Counted from the first letter of the stretch, positions 37,218 through 46,253 are shown. The stretch: 49,006 nt of DNA from Ignavibacteriota bacterium (GCA_002746605.1 PDPT01000051.1:1-49006), one strand, 5' to 3'. The notes: a model not told the origin generated them from the sequence alone. Numbers and translations are program-made.

Positions 37218-38213
37218 ATGAGTTATCCTTTCATAAAAATGCCTGATGGTGTGATATTAGATGAAGTTTCGTCAACAGAAAATTATGGAAAATTTACAAT
37301 TCAACCATTAGAAAGAGGATTTGGAGTTACACTTGGTTCATCTTTCAGAAGAATTTTAATATCTTCTTTAACCGGTGCTGCTTTTATTGCCATCAAAATT
37401 GATGGTGTATTGCACGAATTTACCTCAATACCCGGCGTTGTAGAAGATGCATCGGAAATTATTCTTAACCTTAAAAAAGTTAGAATGAAAATTTTGAACA
37501 AACAAACAACAAAGTTTGAAATATCATTAACTGAAAGTACAGAATTAAAAGCAGGTGATCTTCAAAAGTTTTGTCCGGATATTGAAATACTAAATCCAGA
37601 TTTACATATTGCTACTTTAAATGAAGATTCAAAATTTACAATGGAATTGAGATTTGGATTTGGCAAGGGATATGTTCCTGCATCTAAACAAAATATTCCT
37701 GATCAAACTATAGGTATTGTTCCTATTGATGCAATTTTTACTCCAATAGAAAATGTTCGCTATGATATAGAAAATGTACGTATAGGGGAAAGCAACGAAT
37801 ATGAAAAATTAACTTTGGAAGTAATGACAGATGGTTCTATAACTCCTGAAGAAGCAATGTCATCTGCCGGAACAATTTTAAGAGATCATATTAACATGTT
37901 TATTAATTTTGATGTTGAGCAAGAAGAAAGAAAAGTTGAAAGTGAAAAAGATTTTGAATTTGAAAGAATTAAAAAAATATTAACTACAAATGTTGATGAT
38001 TTAGAATTAAGTGTAAGATCTCATAACTGCTTAAAAGCTGCCAATATTACAACCATGGCTGACCTTGTAAGAAAAGATGAGAGTGAAATGCTTAAATTCA
38101 AAAATTTTGGTCGTAAATCTCTTGCCGAATTAATGGATATTGTTGAAAACCATAATCTTGAATTCGGGATGGATGTTGAAAAATACTTAAAAGATAAAAC
38201 TGATATTAAATAA
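37218..38213 (+). CDS. rpoA: DNA-directed RNA polymerase subunit alpha
   Basis: The alpha dimer scaffolds polymerase assembly and its C-terminal domain contacts UP elements and activators. 331 residues. The N-terminal domain has QPLERGFGVTLGSSFRRILISSL over residues 28-50 and FTSIPGVVEDASEIILNLKK over residues 67-86. The C-terminal domain has LSVRSHNCLKAANI with the DNA-contacting Arg, and FKNFGRKSLAELMDIV. AGAGGAA lies before the ATG. It follows rpsD by 38 bases and precedes rplQ by 21. Confidence 0.98.
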   Translation: MSYPFIKMPDGVILDEVSSTENYGKFTIQPLERGFGVTLGSSFRRILISSLTGAAFIAIKIDGVLHEFTSIPGVVEDASEIILNLKKVRMKILNKQTTKFEISLTESTELKAGDLQKFCPDIEILNPDLHIATLNEDSKFTMELRFGFGKGYVPASKQNIPDQTIGIVPIDAIFTPIENVRYDIENVRIGESNEYEKLTLEVMTDGSITPEEAMSSAGTILRDHINMFINFDVEQEERKVESEKDFEFERIKKILTTNVDDLELSVRSHNCLKAANITTMADLVRKDESEMLKFKNFGRKSLAELMDIVENHNLEFGMDVEKYLKDKTDIK

Positions 38214-38234
38214 TTTCCAAATAAGGTTTTAAGA

Positions 38235-38981
38235 ATGAGACATAGAATTAAAGGTAGAAAATTAGGAAGAACAGCTTCACATAGAGCGGCAACGCTCAGA
38301 GCTTTAACAACTTCGCTAATAAAATATAAAAAAATTACAACTACTTTGGCTAAAGCAAAGCAATTAAGAATTTTTGCAGAACCTATTATTACAAAAGCTA
38401 AAAATGATACTGTTCACGCACGAAGAATAATAGCAAAAGATATTAAAGATAAAAAAGTATTGCAAGAATTATTTAATGAAGTTGTTCCTGCGGTTGGAGA
38501 TAGACCGGGCGGTTACACCAGAATAGTTAAGCTTGGTAATAGAGTTGGTGATGCAGCGGAAATGGCTATAATTGAATTAGTAGATTATAATGATTTAGCT
38601 TCCAATAAACCTAAGAAAACTAAACAGAAAACAGAAGAAGTAAAATCTGAAGCGAAGATTGAAGAGAAAGTGAAAGAAACTGTAGCAGAAACTTCAGAGG
38701 ATGTTCCTGAAGTTGAAAGTTTGGAAGCTGATGATTTAACAAAGATTGAAGGTATTGGTCCGAAAATATCTCAAATCTTGCAAGAAGCAGGCATTAAAAC
38801 TTTTGCTGAACTCTCGAAAAAAAACGCTGAAGAAATCACTAAAATTCTGGAAGAAGCAGGTGGTCGATTTAAATCTCATAATCCGGCTACTTGGGCTGAC
38901 CAAGCTAAACTTGCAGCTGAAGGTAAGTGGGACGAACTTAAAAAATGGCAAGATGAATTAGATGGCGGTAGAGAAAAGTAA
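38235..38981 (+). CDS. rplQ: 50S ribosomal protein L17 (bL17) fused to a helix-hairpin-helix tail
   Basis: The 248-residue chain is about twice the usual L17 length. Residues 1-120 are normal L17 (MRHRIKGRKLGRTASHRAAT, GDRPGGYTRIVKLGNRVGDAA). Residues 121-165 form a Lys/Glu-rich linker. From residue 168, LTKIEGIGPKISQILQEAGI is a helix-hairpin-helix motif, followed by FKSHNPATWADQAKLAAEGK and a short end WDELKKWQDELDGGREK. I recall similar tails on other ribosomal proteins (such as L21) in Bacteroidota-like bacteria. The tail may bind DNA or rRNA; its role is not shown. It is the last gene before the terminator at 39018. Confidence 0.95.
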   Translation: MRHRIKGRKLGRTASHRAATLRALTTSLIKYKKITTTLAKAKQLRIFAEPIITKAKNDTVHARRIIAKDIKDKKVLQELFNEVVPAVGDRPGGYTRIVKLGNRVGDAAEMAIIELVDYNDLASNKPKKTKQKTEEVKSEAKIEEKVKETVAETSEDVPEVESLEADDLTKIEGIGPKISQILQEAGIKTFAELSKKNAEEITKILEEAGGRFKSHNPATWADQAKLAAEGKWDELKKWQDELDGGREK

Positions 38982-39017
38982 GTTCTATACCTTCTTTTTT
39001 AGAAAATTATTTTTTGT

Positions 39018-39043
39018 GAGCAGCTCTATAGGCTGCTCTTTTT
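39018..39043 (+). terminator. Intrinsic terminator of the S10-spc-alpha group
   Basis: GAGCAGC (39018-39024) pairs exactly with GCTGCTC (39032-39038), followed directly by five T residues (39039-39043). The shape is textbook. It ends only ten bases before the engB start codon, which leaves no room for an independent promoter between them. Confidence 0.93.
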
Positions 39044-39052
39044 ATTTGTAAA

Positions 39053-39634
39053 ATGTTAAATATTAAATTTATTAAATCAGTTTATAAAGTATCGGATTTG
39101 CCTAAAGATAATTTACCCGAAATTGTTTTATGTGGTAGATCCAATGTTGGTAAATCTTCATTTATTAATTCTTTAGCTAGAGTTAAAAATATTGCCAAAA
39201 CAAGTTCCACCCCAGGTAAAACTAGATCAATCAATTATTATTTGGTTGAGAATAAATTTTATTTTGTGGATCTGCCGGGCTATGGCTATGCTAAGGTACC
39301 AGTAAAGGCTAAGAATGAATGGCAAAAACTAATATCTGAATATTTATTTAACAGCAAAAACATTGCTTTAGTTTATCATCTTATAGATAGCAGACATAAA
39401 GCTACCGAATTGGATTTATTATTAAATACAATGTTAAATGATTTAACATTAAACTATAGTGTAATTCTAACCAAAATAGATAAACTTAATCAGTCCGAAA
39501 AAAATAAATCATTAAAAAAAATAAAAGAGCAATTTCCTGAACTGAGTTTTAACGATAATCTTTTTTTATACTCTTCTCTTAAAGGTACCGGCAAAAAAAA
39601 TATTGAACTAATTTTAAGTAAATTATTCCAATAA
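39053..39634 (+). CDS. engB: Ribosome biogenesis GTPase EngB (YihA/YsxC)
   Basis: Small essential GTPase of late 50S assembly in other bacteria. 193 residues. G1 GRSNVGKSSFI (from residue 28), G2 region STPGKTRSINYY, G3 DLPGYGYAKV, G4 TKIDKL and G5 SSLKGTG are all present. No Shine-Dalgarno sequence is seen, and the start lies ten bases after the T-tract of the rplQ terminator. It is therefore expressed by read-through, by a promoter that overlaps rplQ, or from a nearly leaderless message. Confidence 0.95.
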   Translation: MLNIKFIKSVYKVSDLPKDNLPEIVLCGRSNVGKSSFINSLARVKNIAKTSSTPGKTRSINYYLVENKFYFVDLPGYGYAKVPVKAKNEWQKLISEYLFNSKNIALVYHLIDSRHKATELDLLLNTMLNDLTLNYSVILTKIDKLNQSEKNKSLKKIKEQFPELSFNDNLFLYSSLKGTGKKNIELILSKLFQ

Positions 39635-39712
39635 TGCTATTTTTATAAACTTTTATTATAATTAGTTTGTAAATAAAATATTTTATACCAACAAATCTTA
39701 AACTTAAATTAT

Positions 39713-41608
39713 ATGTTTTTAACTTCGAGAAATAAAAAAAGAGTGTTAATATTTTTAATCATTCCAATATTAGCATTTATACTTGTTATTTCGAATGATA
39801 TACTAATTAAATCCATTGTGGCAATAGTACTGGTAATCTACGTAGCTTTTATAATTTTTTTACGAGATTCCATGCAAATAAAAGGAATAATGGAAAGTGA
39901 TGCGGAAATTGATGATGAAATGGAAAGTGGAGATTTATTGACTGCCGAAGAATCTGCGAGAAAAACTTACGATACTGATTTAGATGAAAGTATAAAAATT
40001 ATCTCTAAGGATAAAGTTCCTGATATAATTACTTCTCAAAATTATGCTCCGTCTCAAGCAAAAATGAATTTACCAGAAATATCTAAAGAAGAAATTAAGA
40101 AGCAATTCGATAAAATAGTAACGGAAGAACTTCCCTCGGATGTAACAAGTGATGAACAGTTCCTTTTTGTTTTAGAGAAGATTCTGAATGTAATTAAAGA
40201 AGCTTATCTTGCTAACTCTGTAATCTTTTTTTGGTACAATGAAAACAATAAAGAACTTACACTTAAAAAGTACTTCAGTAATTCAGATAAAGCTATTACA
40301 AAAAAGCAGTTTCCTTTGGAAGATGATATAATTAGTAAAATTGTCCAAAATCAAGAACCCGTTCATCTTAATGAAATTTATTCAACTGCCGAATTAGATG
40401 TTATCAGGTATTATGATAAACCGCAGGGTATAAAAAGTCTTGTTGGTGTTCCGTTATTTTATGCTGATTCTTTAACAGGTGTTTTGGTTGTTGATTCCAA
40501 AGCTCCTGATGCTTTTGGAATTGAAACGGTTTATTCCTTAGGCAGATTTGTTAGAATTATTGCTATTATCATTTCACTCTTCGATAAAAACTTCTCTAAC
40601 ACAACTTCTGAAAACAGACTAAATGCTCTTTTGAGTATTTTAAAAATCAATAAAAAGTTTGATAGTGAAAATGATATTTTGGATTTAGTTAATAAATCTA
40701 TAAAACAATTGATTCAGTACGATGCTTTTACTTTTGTTTATTACAGACCAACAGATCAAAAATTTGTTGTATTAAAAGCAGAAAATAATACTCCGCTTAA
40801 ATATGTTGGTAAAAACTTGGAAATAGATTTAGATTCTACACTTGTGGGTAAAGCAATTTTAAGTGCAATGCCTGTAAACATTGAAGATACAAGTAGCGAA
40901 GAATATAATAGATTTACCAAAAACGAAGATGTGGGATTAGGCGGTTCTTTTCTTGCCATACCACTAATTTATAATAAACAAAATTTTGGTGTTTTATGCT
41001 TTGAAAGCTTAAAGAAGAAATTTTACTCTAATGATGATGTTGATTTTATGCGTAACGCTTTAAGAATGTTTTCGTTCTTTGTTTATACGTATTCTACGCA
41101 TACTGTACTTAAAAATTTATTATCAGTTGATGTGGAAACAGGTGCGCTAACTTACGAAGCTTTTGTTAAACAGGCAAATATTGACTTAATAAAAGCAGAT
41201 AAATTTAATGCTCCGTGTACAATTGCTCTAATTAGAATTGATGATTTTTTAGAGGAAAGGTCTTTGTTTGAAACTGATCCTTTTCCTAAGGTATTGGAAT
41301 CTGTCTTTTCAATAATTAAAAATGAATCAACAGAATTAAATACAATAGGAAGAATAAGTAAAAAACTATTTGCCGTTCATTTTTTTAATACAAATGCTAA
41401 AGAAGTTTTTGTCTGGTCTGAAAAATTAAGGACTAAAATTGCAAGAAAGCCAATTTCCGTAGTATTAAAACAAACAACATTTACGGTTTCAATAGGTGTA
41501 GCTTCTTCCAATCATGCAACTGAAGTAGAAGATATTTTAAAAGATGCAGAATTGGCATTAAATAAAGCTATTGAGAAAGGCGGAAATACAGTGAAAAGTG
41601 TTAACTAA
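39713..41608 (+). CDS. Membrane GAF-domain protein with degenerate GGDEF domain
   Basis: A 631-residue probable sensor. Two adjacent membrane spans lie at about residues 9-48. A charged linker follows to residue 130. Two GAF-like domains come next (about 140-285 with PQGIKSLVGVPLFYADSLTG, and about 305-460 with FLAIPLIYNKQNFGVLCFE). The C-terminus (about 465-631) has the diguanylate-cyclase fold signs DVETGALTYEAF, IALIRIDDF and TFTVSIGVASS. The GGDEF position reads GRISKKLFAV, without the catalytic Gly-Gly-Asp-Glu, so it should not make c-di-GMP. The role is unknown; ligand sensing by GAF is inferred. It precedes deoB by 18 bases. Confidence 0.8.
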   Translation: MFLTSRNKKRVLIFLIIPILAFILVISNDILIKSIVAIVLVIYVAFIIFLRDSMQIKGIMESDAEIDDEMESGDLLTAEESARKTYDTDLDESIKIISKDKVPDIITSQNYAPSQAKMNLPEISKEEIKKQFDKIVTEELPSDVTSDEQFLFVLEKILNVIKEAYLANSVIFFWYNENNKELTLKKYFSNSDKAITKKQFPLEDDIISKIVQNQEPVHLNEIYSTAELDVIRYYDKPQGIKSLVGVPLFYADSLTGVLVVDSKAPDAFGIETVYSLGRFVRIIAIIISLFDKNFSNTTSENRLNALLSILKINKKFDSENDILDLVNKSIKQLIQYDAFTFVYYRPTDQKFVVLKAENNTPLKYVGKNLEIDLDSTLVGKAILSAMPVNIEDTSSEEYNRFTKNEDVGLGGSFLAIPLIYNKQNFGVLCFESLKKKFYSNDDVDFMRNALRMFSFFVYTYSTHTVLKNLLSVDVETGALTYEAFVKQANIDLIKADKFNAPCTIALIRIDDFLEERSLFETDPFPKVLESVFSIIKNESTELNTIGRISKKLFAVHFFNTNAKEVFVWSEKLRTKIARKPISVVLKQTTFTVSIGVASSNHATEVEDILKDAELALNKAIEKGGNTVKSVN

Positions 41609-41626
41609 TTTAAGTAGGAATTAAAA

Positions 41627-42787
41627 TTGAATAATTTTATAGTTATTGTTTTAGACGGAGTTGGGATTGGAGAACTTCCCGATGCTTCTGAATATAATGA
41701 CAAAGGTACAAATACCTTAGGAAATATTGCTGCTTATATCGGAGGTTTAAACTTACCAAATTTAAAAAAAATGGGTTTGGGAAATATTAGAAAGCTTTTT
41801 TCTTACGGCTCTGTTGCAGAACCTTTAGCTTCTTACGGTAAGATGGTGGAAAAATCCAACGGCAAAGACTCTACAACCGGTCATTGGGAATTGAGTGGTT
41901 TATATATTGATAAAAAGTTTCCAACATATCCTAATGGATTTCCTGAAGATTTAATATTAAAATTTTTAGAAGAAAATAATTTAAATGATGTGCTTGGTAA
42001 TAAAGCTGCCTCAGGTACGGAAATTATTAATGAATTAGGAAAAGAACACTTACAAACCAGAAATCCTATTGTTTATACTTCAGCCGATTCTGTTTTTCAA
42101 ATTGCTGCACACGAAGATATTATTTCTGTAGAAGAATTATATAAAATTTGTGAAACTACAAGAAATCATGTTTGTGTTGGTGAACATAGTGTCGGTAGAA
42201 TTATAGCAAGACCATTTGTTGGTTCGGTTGGTAAATTTGAACGAACAACCAATAGAAAAGATTTTTCGTTGGACCCAATTGATAAAACCATTTTGGATAT
42301 TTTACAAGAAAATGCTATCAATACAGTAGGAATAGGAAAAATTAATGATTTATTTAATTATAGAGGCATTAATAAAGTTGTAAAAACTCATTCAAATTTG
42401 GAAGGAATTAATTCGATTATTTCTTATCTTAAATCAGAGGAAAATAGTTTTATTTTTGCCAATTTAGTTGATTTTGATGTATATTACGGACATAGAAATG
42501 ATCCTGAAGGTTTTCATCAGGCTTTAATAGAATTTGATTCTAATTTGCCGGATATTTTGGAAGAAATGGATGAAAACGATAGACTGATTATAACGGCAGA
42601 TCACGGTAATGATCCTACATACGAAGAAAGTACAGATCATTCCAGAGAATATGTTCCTTTGCTTTATTATAGTCCAAATAAAACAGGAACTAATTTAGGC
42701 ATAAGAAATACATTTGCTGATGTTGCCAAAACAATTGCTGATTTTTTTAAAGTTTCAAATAATTTAAATGGAACAAGTTTTTTATAA
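41627..42787 (+). CDS. deoB: Phosphopentomutase
   Basis: Interconverts (deoxy)ribose 1-phosphate and 5-phosphate, linking nucleoside breakdown to central carbon metabolism. 386 residues, usual length. The metal site is visible in VIVLDGVGIGELPDA (Asp10), GKDSTTGHWELSG (with the phospho-Thr) and ITADHGNDPTYEESTDHSRE. The start is TTG with AGGA (41616-41619) before it. Two microcompartment vertex genes follow after 21 bases, which suggests a link between nucleoside sugar catabolism and a shell. Confidence 0.96.
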   Translation: MNNFIVIVLDGVGIGELPDASEYNDKGTNTLGNIAAYIGGLNLPNLKKMGLGNIRKLFSYGSVAEPLASYGKMVEKSNGKDSTTGHWELSGLYIDKKFPTYPNGFPEDLILKFLEENNLNDVLGNKAASGTEIINELGKEHLQTRNPIVYTSADSVFQIAAHEDIISVEELYKICETTRNHVCVGEHSVGRIIARPFVGSVGKFERTTNRKDFSLDPIDKTILDILQENAINTVGIGKINDLFNYRGINKVVKTHSNLEGINSIISYLKSEENSFIFANLVDFDVYYGHRNDPEGFHQALIEFDSNLPDILEEMDENDRLIITADHGNDPTYEESTDHSREYVPLLYYSPNKTGTNLGIRNTFADVAKTIADFFKVSNNLNGTSFL

Positions 42788-42808
42788 TAAATTTTTAAGG
42801 AAATAATT

Positions 42809-43084
42809 TTGTTACTCGGTAAAGTAATAGGAACGGTTTGGTCAACAAGAAAAGATGAAAAACTTGTTGGAGCAAAGTTTTTAATTGTAAAAAATTTAAG
42901 TTTAGATTCAAAATTAGAAAATAATTTTGTGGTTGCTGTTGATTCAGTTGGAGCGGGAGTAGGCGAAGTTGTTCTTTATGCTTCGGGTAGCTCTGCCAGA
43001 CAAACAAAGCAGACAAAAGATAAGCCCGTAGATGCGGTTATTATGGCGATTGTTGATAAATTAGATATTTCTGTTAAGGAATAA
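42809..43084 (+). CDS. EutN/CcmL-family microcompartment vertex protein 1
   Basis: Pentameric BMC-P proteins cap the vertices of bacterial microcompartment shells. The 91-residue chain shows the whole family profile: LGKVIGTVWSTRKDEKLVG, VVAVDSVGAGVGEVVLYASG, and DKPVDAVIMAIVDKL at the end. The GAGxGE segment lines the pentamer centre. The start is TTG with AAGGAA (42797-42802) six bases before it. It is the first of two tandem copies between deoB and the sigma gene. No hexameric shell protein or signature enzyme is in the window, so the shell type cannot be told. Confidence 0.92.
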   Translation: MLLGKVIGTVWSTRKDEKLVGAKFLIVKNLSLDSKLENNFVVAVDSVGAGVGEVVLYASGSSARQTKQTKDKPVDAVIMAIVDKLDISVKE

Positions 43085-43090
43085 AAGCTG

Positions 43091-43357
43091 ATGGTTTTGG
43101 GCAGAGTTATCGGTACAATTTGGGCTACAAAAAAATATGAAACTTTAAAAAGCTACAAAATGCAATTTGTGCAACCATTAAACGCCAAGCTCGAAAAAAT
43201 AGGAAAGCCGATTGTTGCTGTAGATACGATTGGAGCCGGACCGGGAGAAATAATTTTTTATGCTACTTCAAGTGAGGCTGTAATTGCAATGGATGTTGAT
43301 ATGGCTCCTGTAGATGCATCAATAGTAGGAATAGTTGATTCGGTTTATACTGAATAA
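43091..43357 (+). CDS. EutN/CcmL-family microcompartment vertex protein 2
   Basis: A second pentameric BMC-P vertex protein of 88 residues. [19 protein letters not shown] starts it, [20 protein letters not shown] is the central motif, and [14 protein letters not shown] ends it. It lies six bases after the first copy and differs from it at many positions, so the two are old duplicates, not recent ones. Shells often use several vertex paralogues. The ribosome site is weak, so it may be translated by coupling to the first copy. Confidence 0.92.
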   Translation: MVLGRVIGTIWATKKYETLKSYKMQFVQPLNAKLEKIGKPIVAVDTIGAGPGEIIFYATSSEAVIAMDVDMAPVDASIVGIVDSVYTE

Positions 43358-43374
43358 TTTTTAGGAGAGTACCT

Positions 43375-44232
43375 TTGAAAATATCAAAAAAAAATACAAA
43401 AAAAGATAGCCATACTTTAGATAAATACTTACAAGAAATTAGTAAGGTTGAATTATTAACTCCTGAAGAAGAAATTGAATTCTCTACCAGAATTAAAAGG
43501 GGTGATCAAGCTGCATTAGATCGATTGGTAAAAGCTAATTTAAGGTTTGTTGTAAGCGTTGCCAAGCAATATCAAAATCAAGGAATGTCGTTAGGTGATT
43601 TAATTAACGAAGGCAATTTAGGATTAATAAAAGCAGCCAAAAGATTCGACGAAACAAGAGGATTTAAATTTATATCTTATGCGGTTTGGTGGATACGCCA
43701 ATCAATACTTCAGGCTCTTGCAGAGCAATCCGGAATAGTGAGATTACCTTTGAACAGAGTTGGAGCATTAAATAAAATCGGTAGGGCATTTAAGGATTTA
43801 GAACAAGAATATGAAAGAGAACCTACACCTGAAGAAATTGCACAAGAACTGGAAATGGATTTGGATGAGGTTACAGAAACACTAAGAATTAACACTCAAC
43901 ATATTTCTGTGGATGCTCCTTTTGGCAGTGATGATGATGCCGGAAACTTGTTGGATGTTTTGGAAAGTAATGAGCATCCTTTACCTGATTCCGAGTTAAT
44001 GTCGAATTCTCTCAAAGGAGAGATTGAAAAAACTCTGTCTTCCTTAAGTGAACGCGAAGCGGAAGTGTTAAAGTTATATTTTGGTTTTTATGATAATAAT
44101 CCGTTAACCCTCGAAGAAATAGCAGTAAAATTTAATTTAACAAGAGAAAGAGTAAGACAAATAAAAGAAAAAGCAATTCGTAAATTAAGACACGCGTCTC
44201 GTAACAGAAATCTAAGAAATTATCTTGGGTGA
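43375..44232 (+). CDS. rpoD: Primary RNA polymerase sigma factor (sigma-70, short form)
   Basis: Directs core polymerase to housekeeping promoters. 285 residues, without region 1.1, the form typical of Bacteroidota-like bacteria. Region 1.2 has [18 protein letters not shown]; region 2 has [39 protein letters not shown] and [15 protein letters not shown]; region 3 has [13 protein letters not shown]; region 4 has the helix-turn-helix [25 protein letters not shown]. The start is TTG with AGGAG (43363-43367) seven bases before. It lies 17 bases after the second vertex gene, likely on the same transcript. Confidence 0.95.
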   Translation: MKISKKNTKKDSHTLDKYLQEISKVELLTPEEEIEFSTRIKRGDQAALDRLVKANLRFVVSVAKQYQNQGMSLGDLINEGNLGLIKAAKRFDETRGFKFISYAVWWIRQSILQALAEQSGIVRLPLNRVGALNKIGRAFKDLEQEYEREPTPEEIAQELEMDLDEVTETLRINTQHISVDAPFGSDDDAGNLLDVLESNEHPLPDSELMSNSLKGEIEKTLSSLSEREAEVLKLYFGFYDNNPLTLEEIAVKFNLTRERVRQIKEKAIRKLRHASRNRNLRNYLG

Positions 44233-44241
44233 TTATTTTTT

Positions 44242-44841
44242 ATGTTAAATAAAAATAAACTCTTTAATAAATTTATCGTAAGCCTGTCTATTTTAATTTT
44301 TCTTTCCGCCTGCTCTCATTCTTCTTACCATGAGCGTTATGAAACAAACAGAGTTACTAAAAAAAAGCCTGCTAATTCTTCCATTCCTTTTGTTAAAGCC
44401 ACTAAACTTGAAACAGATTTGTTCATAAAAAAACTAAAAAGAAAGTTCAATTCTAATAAAAAAAAGAAAAATTTTTTAAAAGAGATTATCTATTATCTAA
44501 AAACTCCTTATCTTTACGGTGGTAATTCTAAAAAAGGTATAGACTGTTCTGCGTTTACTCAAAATGTTTATAAAAATAGTTTAAGTGTTTATATTCCCAG
44601 AACAGTTAAAGAACAATACAAAAAGTGGAACATTTTTGATAGTAAAGACAAACTTAAATTCGGAGATTTAATTTATTTCGATACCTCGGTAGAATCATTC
44701 CCGGGACACGTAGGGATTTATCTTGAAGATAATTATTTTGTTCACGCAAGTTCTTCCAGCGGTGTTATTATTTCTAAATTAAATAATCCTTATTATCAAG
44801 AAAATTATGTTGGAGCAAATAGGGTAACAATCAAAAAATAA
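44242..44841 (+). CDS. NlpC/P60-family cell-wall hydrolase, lipoprotein
   Basis: A probable D,L-endopeptidase that cuts peptidoglycan stem peptides. The 199-residue chain starts with a lipoprotein signal: a hydrophobic stretch and the lipobox LSAC with Cys24, so it is likely anchored in a membrane. A basic linker (residues 45-85) leads to the NlpC/P60 domain. The catalytic triad is visible as Cys102 in GIDCSAF, His156 in GHVGIYL and His168 in VHASSS. It lies nine bases after rpoD and 14 before fumC. Confidence 0.92.
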   Translation: MLNKNKLFNKFIVSLSILIFLSACSHSSYHERYETNRVTKKKPANSSIPFVKATKLETDLFIKKLKRKFNSNKKKKNFLKEIIYYLKTPYLYGGNSKKGIDCSAFTQNVYKNSLSVYIPRTVKEQYKKWNIFDSKDKLKFGDLIYFDTSVESFPGHVGIYLEDNYFVHASSSSGVIISKLNNPYYQENYVGANRVTIKK

Positions 44842-44855
44842 ATTACGAGGTTGTA

Positions 44856-46241
44856 ATGGAATACAGAATCGAAACAGATACCATGGGAGAAATTAAAGTA
44901 CCTTCCCAAATGTATTATGGTGCACAGACTGCCAGATCATTAATGAACTTTAAAATTGGCGGTGAGAGATTTCCGAGAGAATTAATTAGAGCTTTAGGAA
45001 TTCTTAAAAAAGCAGCAGCTTTATCAAACAATGAACTTGGAATGCTGAGTGACGAAAAAGCAAAATTAATAACACAAGCTGCTGATGAAGTTATTGAAGG
45101 AAAATTGGACGAACATTTTCCGCTTGTTGTTTGGCAAACAGGCAGTGGAACCCAAACCAATATGAACACTAACGAAGTTATTGCCAACAGAGGAATTGAA
45201 ATTGCCGGTGGTGAACTTGGAAGCAAAAATCCAATTCATCCTAATGATGATGTTAACAAAGCACAATCTTCTAATGATACCTTTCCTACTGCAATGCACA
45301 TAGCTGCCGTTGAGGAGATTTACAGAAGACTCATACCAATGGTTACAAAGTTAAAAGATGCTTTGAAACAGAAAGCAGATGAGTTTTCAGATGTAATTAA
45401 AATAGGCAGAACACACTTGATGGATGCTGTGCCTTTAACACTCGGACAAGAATTTTCCGGTTATGTTCAACAGTTGGAAAATGGTTTGAATAGAATAAAT
45501 GACTGTCTTCCCAGACTTTCCGAGCTTGCCCTTGGCGGAACAGCCGTGGGTACGGGATTAAATACGCATCCGGATTTTGCTAAACTTGCTGCAAAAAAAA
45601 TATCCGAAATATCCGGACAAAAATTTACATCGGCTCCAAATAAGTTTGAAGCTCTTGCTGCACACGATGCAATTGTAGAAGCAAGCGGTGTTATGAAAAC
45701 TCTTGCTGCTTCATTAATGAAAATTGCAAACGATGTTCGTTGGCTCGGCAGCGGACCAAGATGCGGAATTGGAGAAATTAATTTACCTGCTAATGAACCC
45801 GGTAGCTCCATTATGCCTGGTAAAGTTAATCCAACACAATCTGAAGCTATGACAATGGTTTGTGCTCAAGTTATGGGTAATGATGTTGCGATAAATTTTG
45901 GCGGAGCAAGCGGTAACTTTGAACTTAATGTATTTAAACCTGTAATGATTTTCAACTTACTTCAAAGTATAAGGCTTATTTCAGATTCATGTGAAAGCTT
46001 TACCAATAACTGTGTTGTTGGTATTGAAGCTAACAAAATTAATACTCAAAAACATTTAACCAATTCTTTGATGTTAGTTACAGCCTTAAATCCGCATGTG
46101 GGCTATGATAATGCTGCTAAAATTGCCAAAAAGGCTCATGCAGAAAACTCAACACTTAAAGAAGCAGCCGTAGAGTTGGGTATTTTAACCGGAGAACAAT
46201 TCGATGAATTTGTAAGACCTGAAAAAATGGTTGGTAAATAA
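44856..46241 (+). CDS. fumC: Fumarate hydratase, class II
   Basis: Iron-free tetrameric enzyme that interconverts fumarate and malate in the TCA cycle. 461 residues, usual length. [12 protein letters not shown] starts it, [17 protein letters not shown] and [13 protein letters not shown] form the substrate site, [16 protein letters not shown] carries the catalytic His, and the family signature [15 protein letters not shown] starts at residue 316. Aspartase is the closest alternative, but the overall sequence reads as fumarase. A strong terminator follows. Confidence 0.96.
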   Translation: MEYRIETDTMGEIKVPSQMYYGAQTARSLMNFKIGGERFPRELIRALGILKKAAALSNNELGMLSDEKAKLITQAADEVIEGKLDEHFPLVVWQTGSGTQTNMNTNEVIANRGIEIAGGELGSKNPIHPNDDVNKAQSSNDTFPTAMHIAAVEEIYRRLIPMVTKLKDALKQKADEFSDVIKIGRTHLMDAVPLTLGQEFSGYVQQLENGLNRINDCLPRLSELALGGTAVGTGLNTHPDFAKLAAKKISEISGQKFTSAPNKFEALAAHDAIVEASGVMKTLAASLMKIANDVRWLGSGPRCGIGEINLPANEPGSSIMPGKVNPTQSEAMTMVCAQVMGNDVAINFGGASGNFELNVFKPVMIFNLLQSIRLISDSCESFTNNCVVGIEANKINTQKHLTNSLMLVTALNPHVGYDNAAKIAKKAHAENSTLKEAAVELGILTGEQFDEFVRPEKMVGK

Positions 46242-46253
46242 ATATAACTTTAA

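Noticed and set aside
38746..38961. Second + strand frame of 71 codons inside rplQ
   Set aside because: It overlaps the helix-hairpin-helix tail in another frame and reads as Lys/Leu-rich noise; the rplQ frame is continuous, so no frameshift is needed.
39657..39662. TATAAT upstream of the GAF-domain gene as a promoter
   Set aside because: The -10 match is perfect, but no -35-like hexamer is present 16-18 bases before it, and TATAAT is frequent by chance in this AT-rich DNA.
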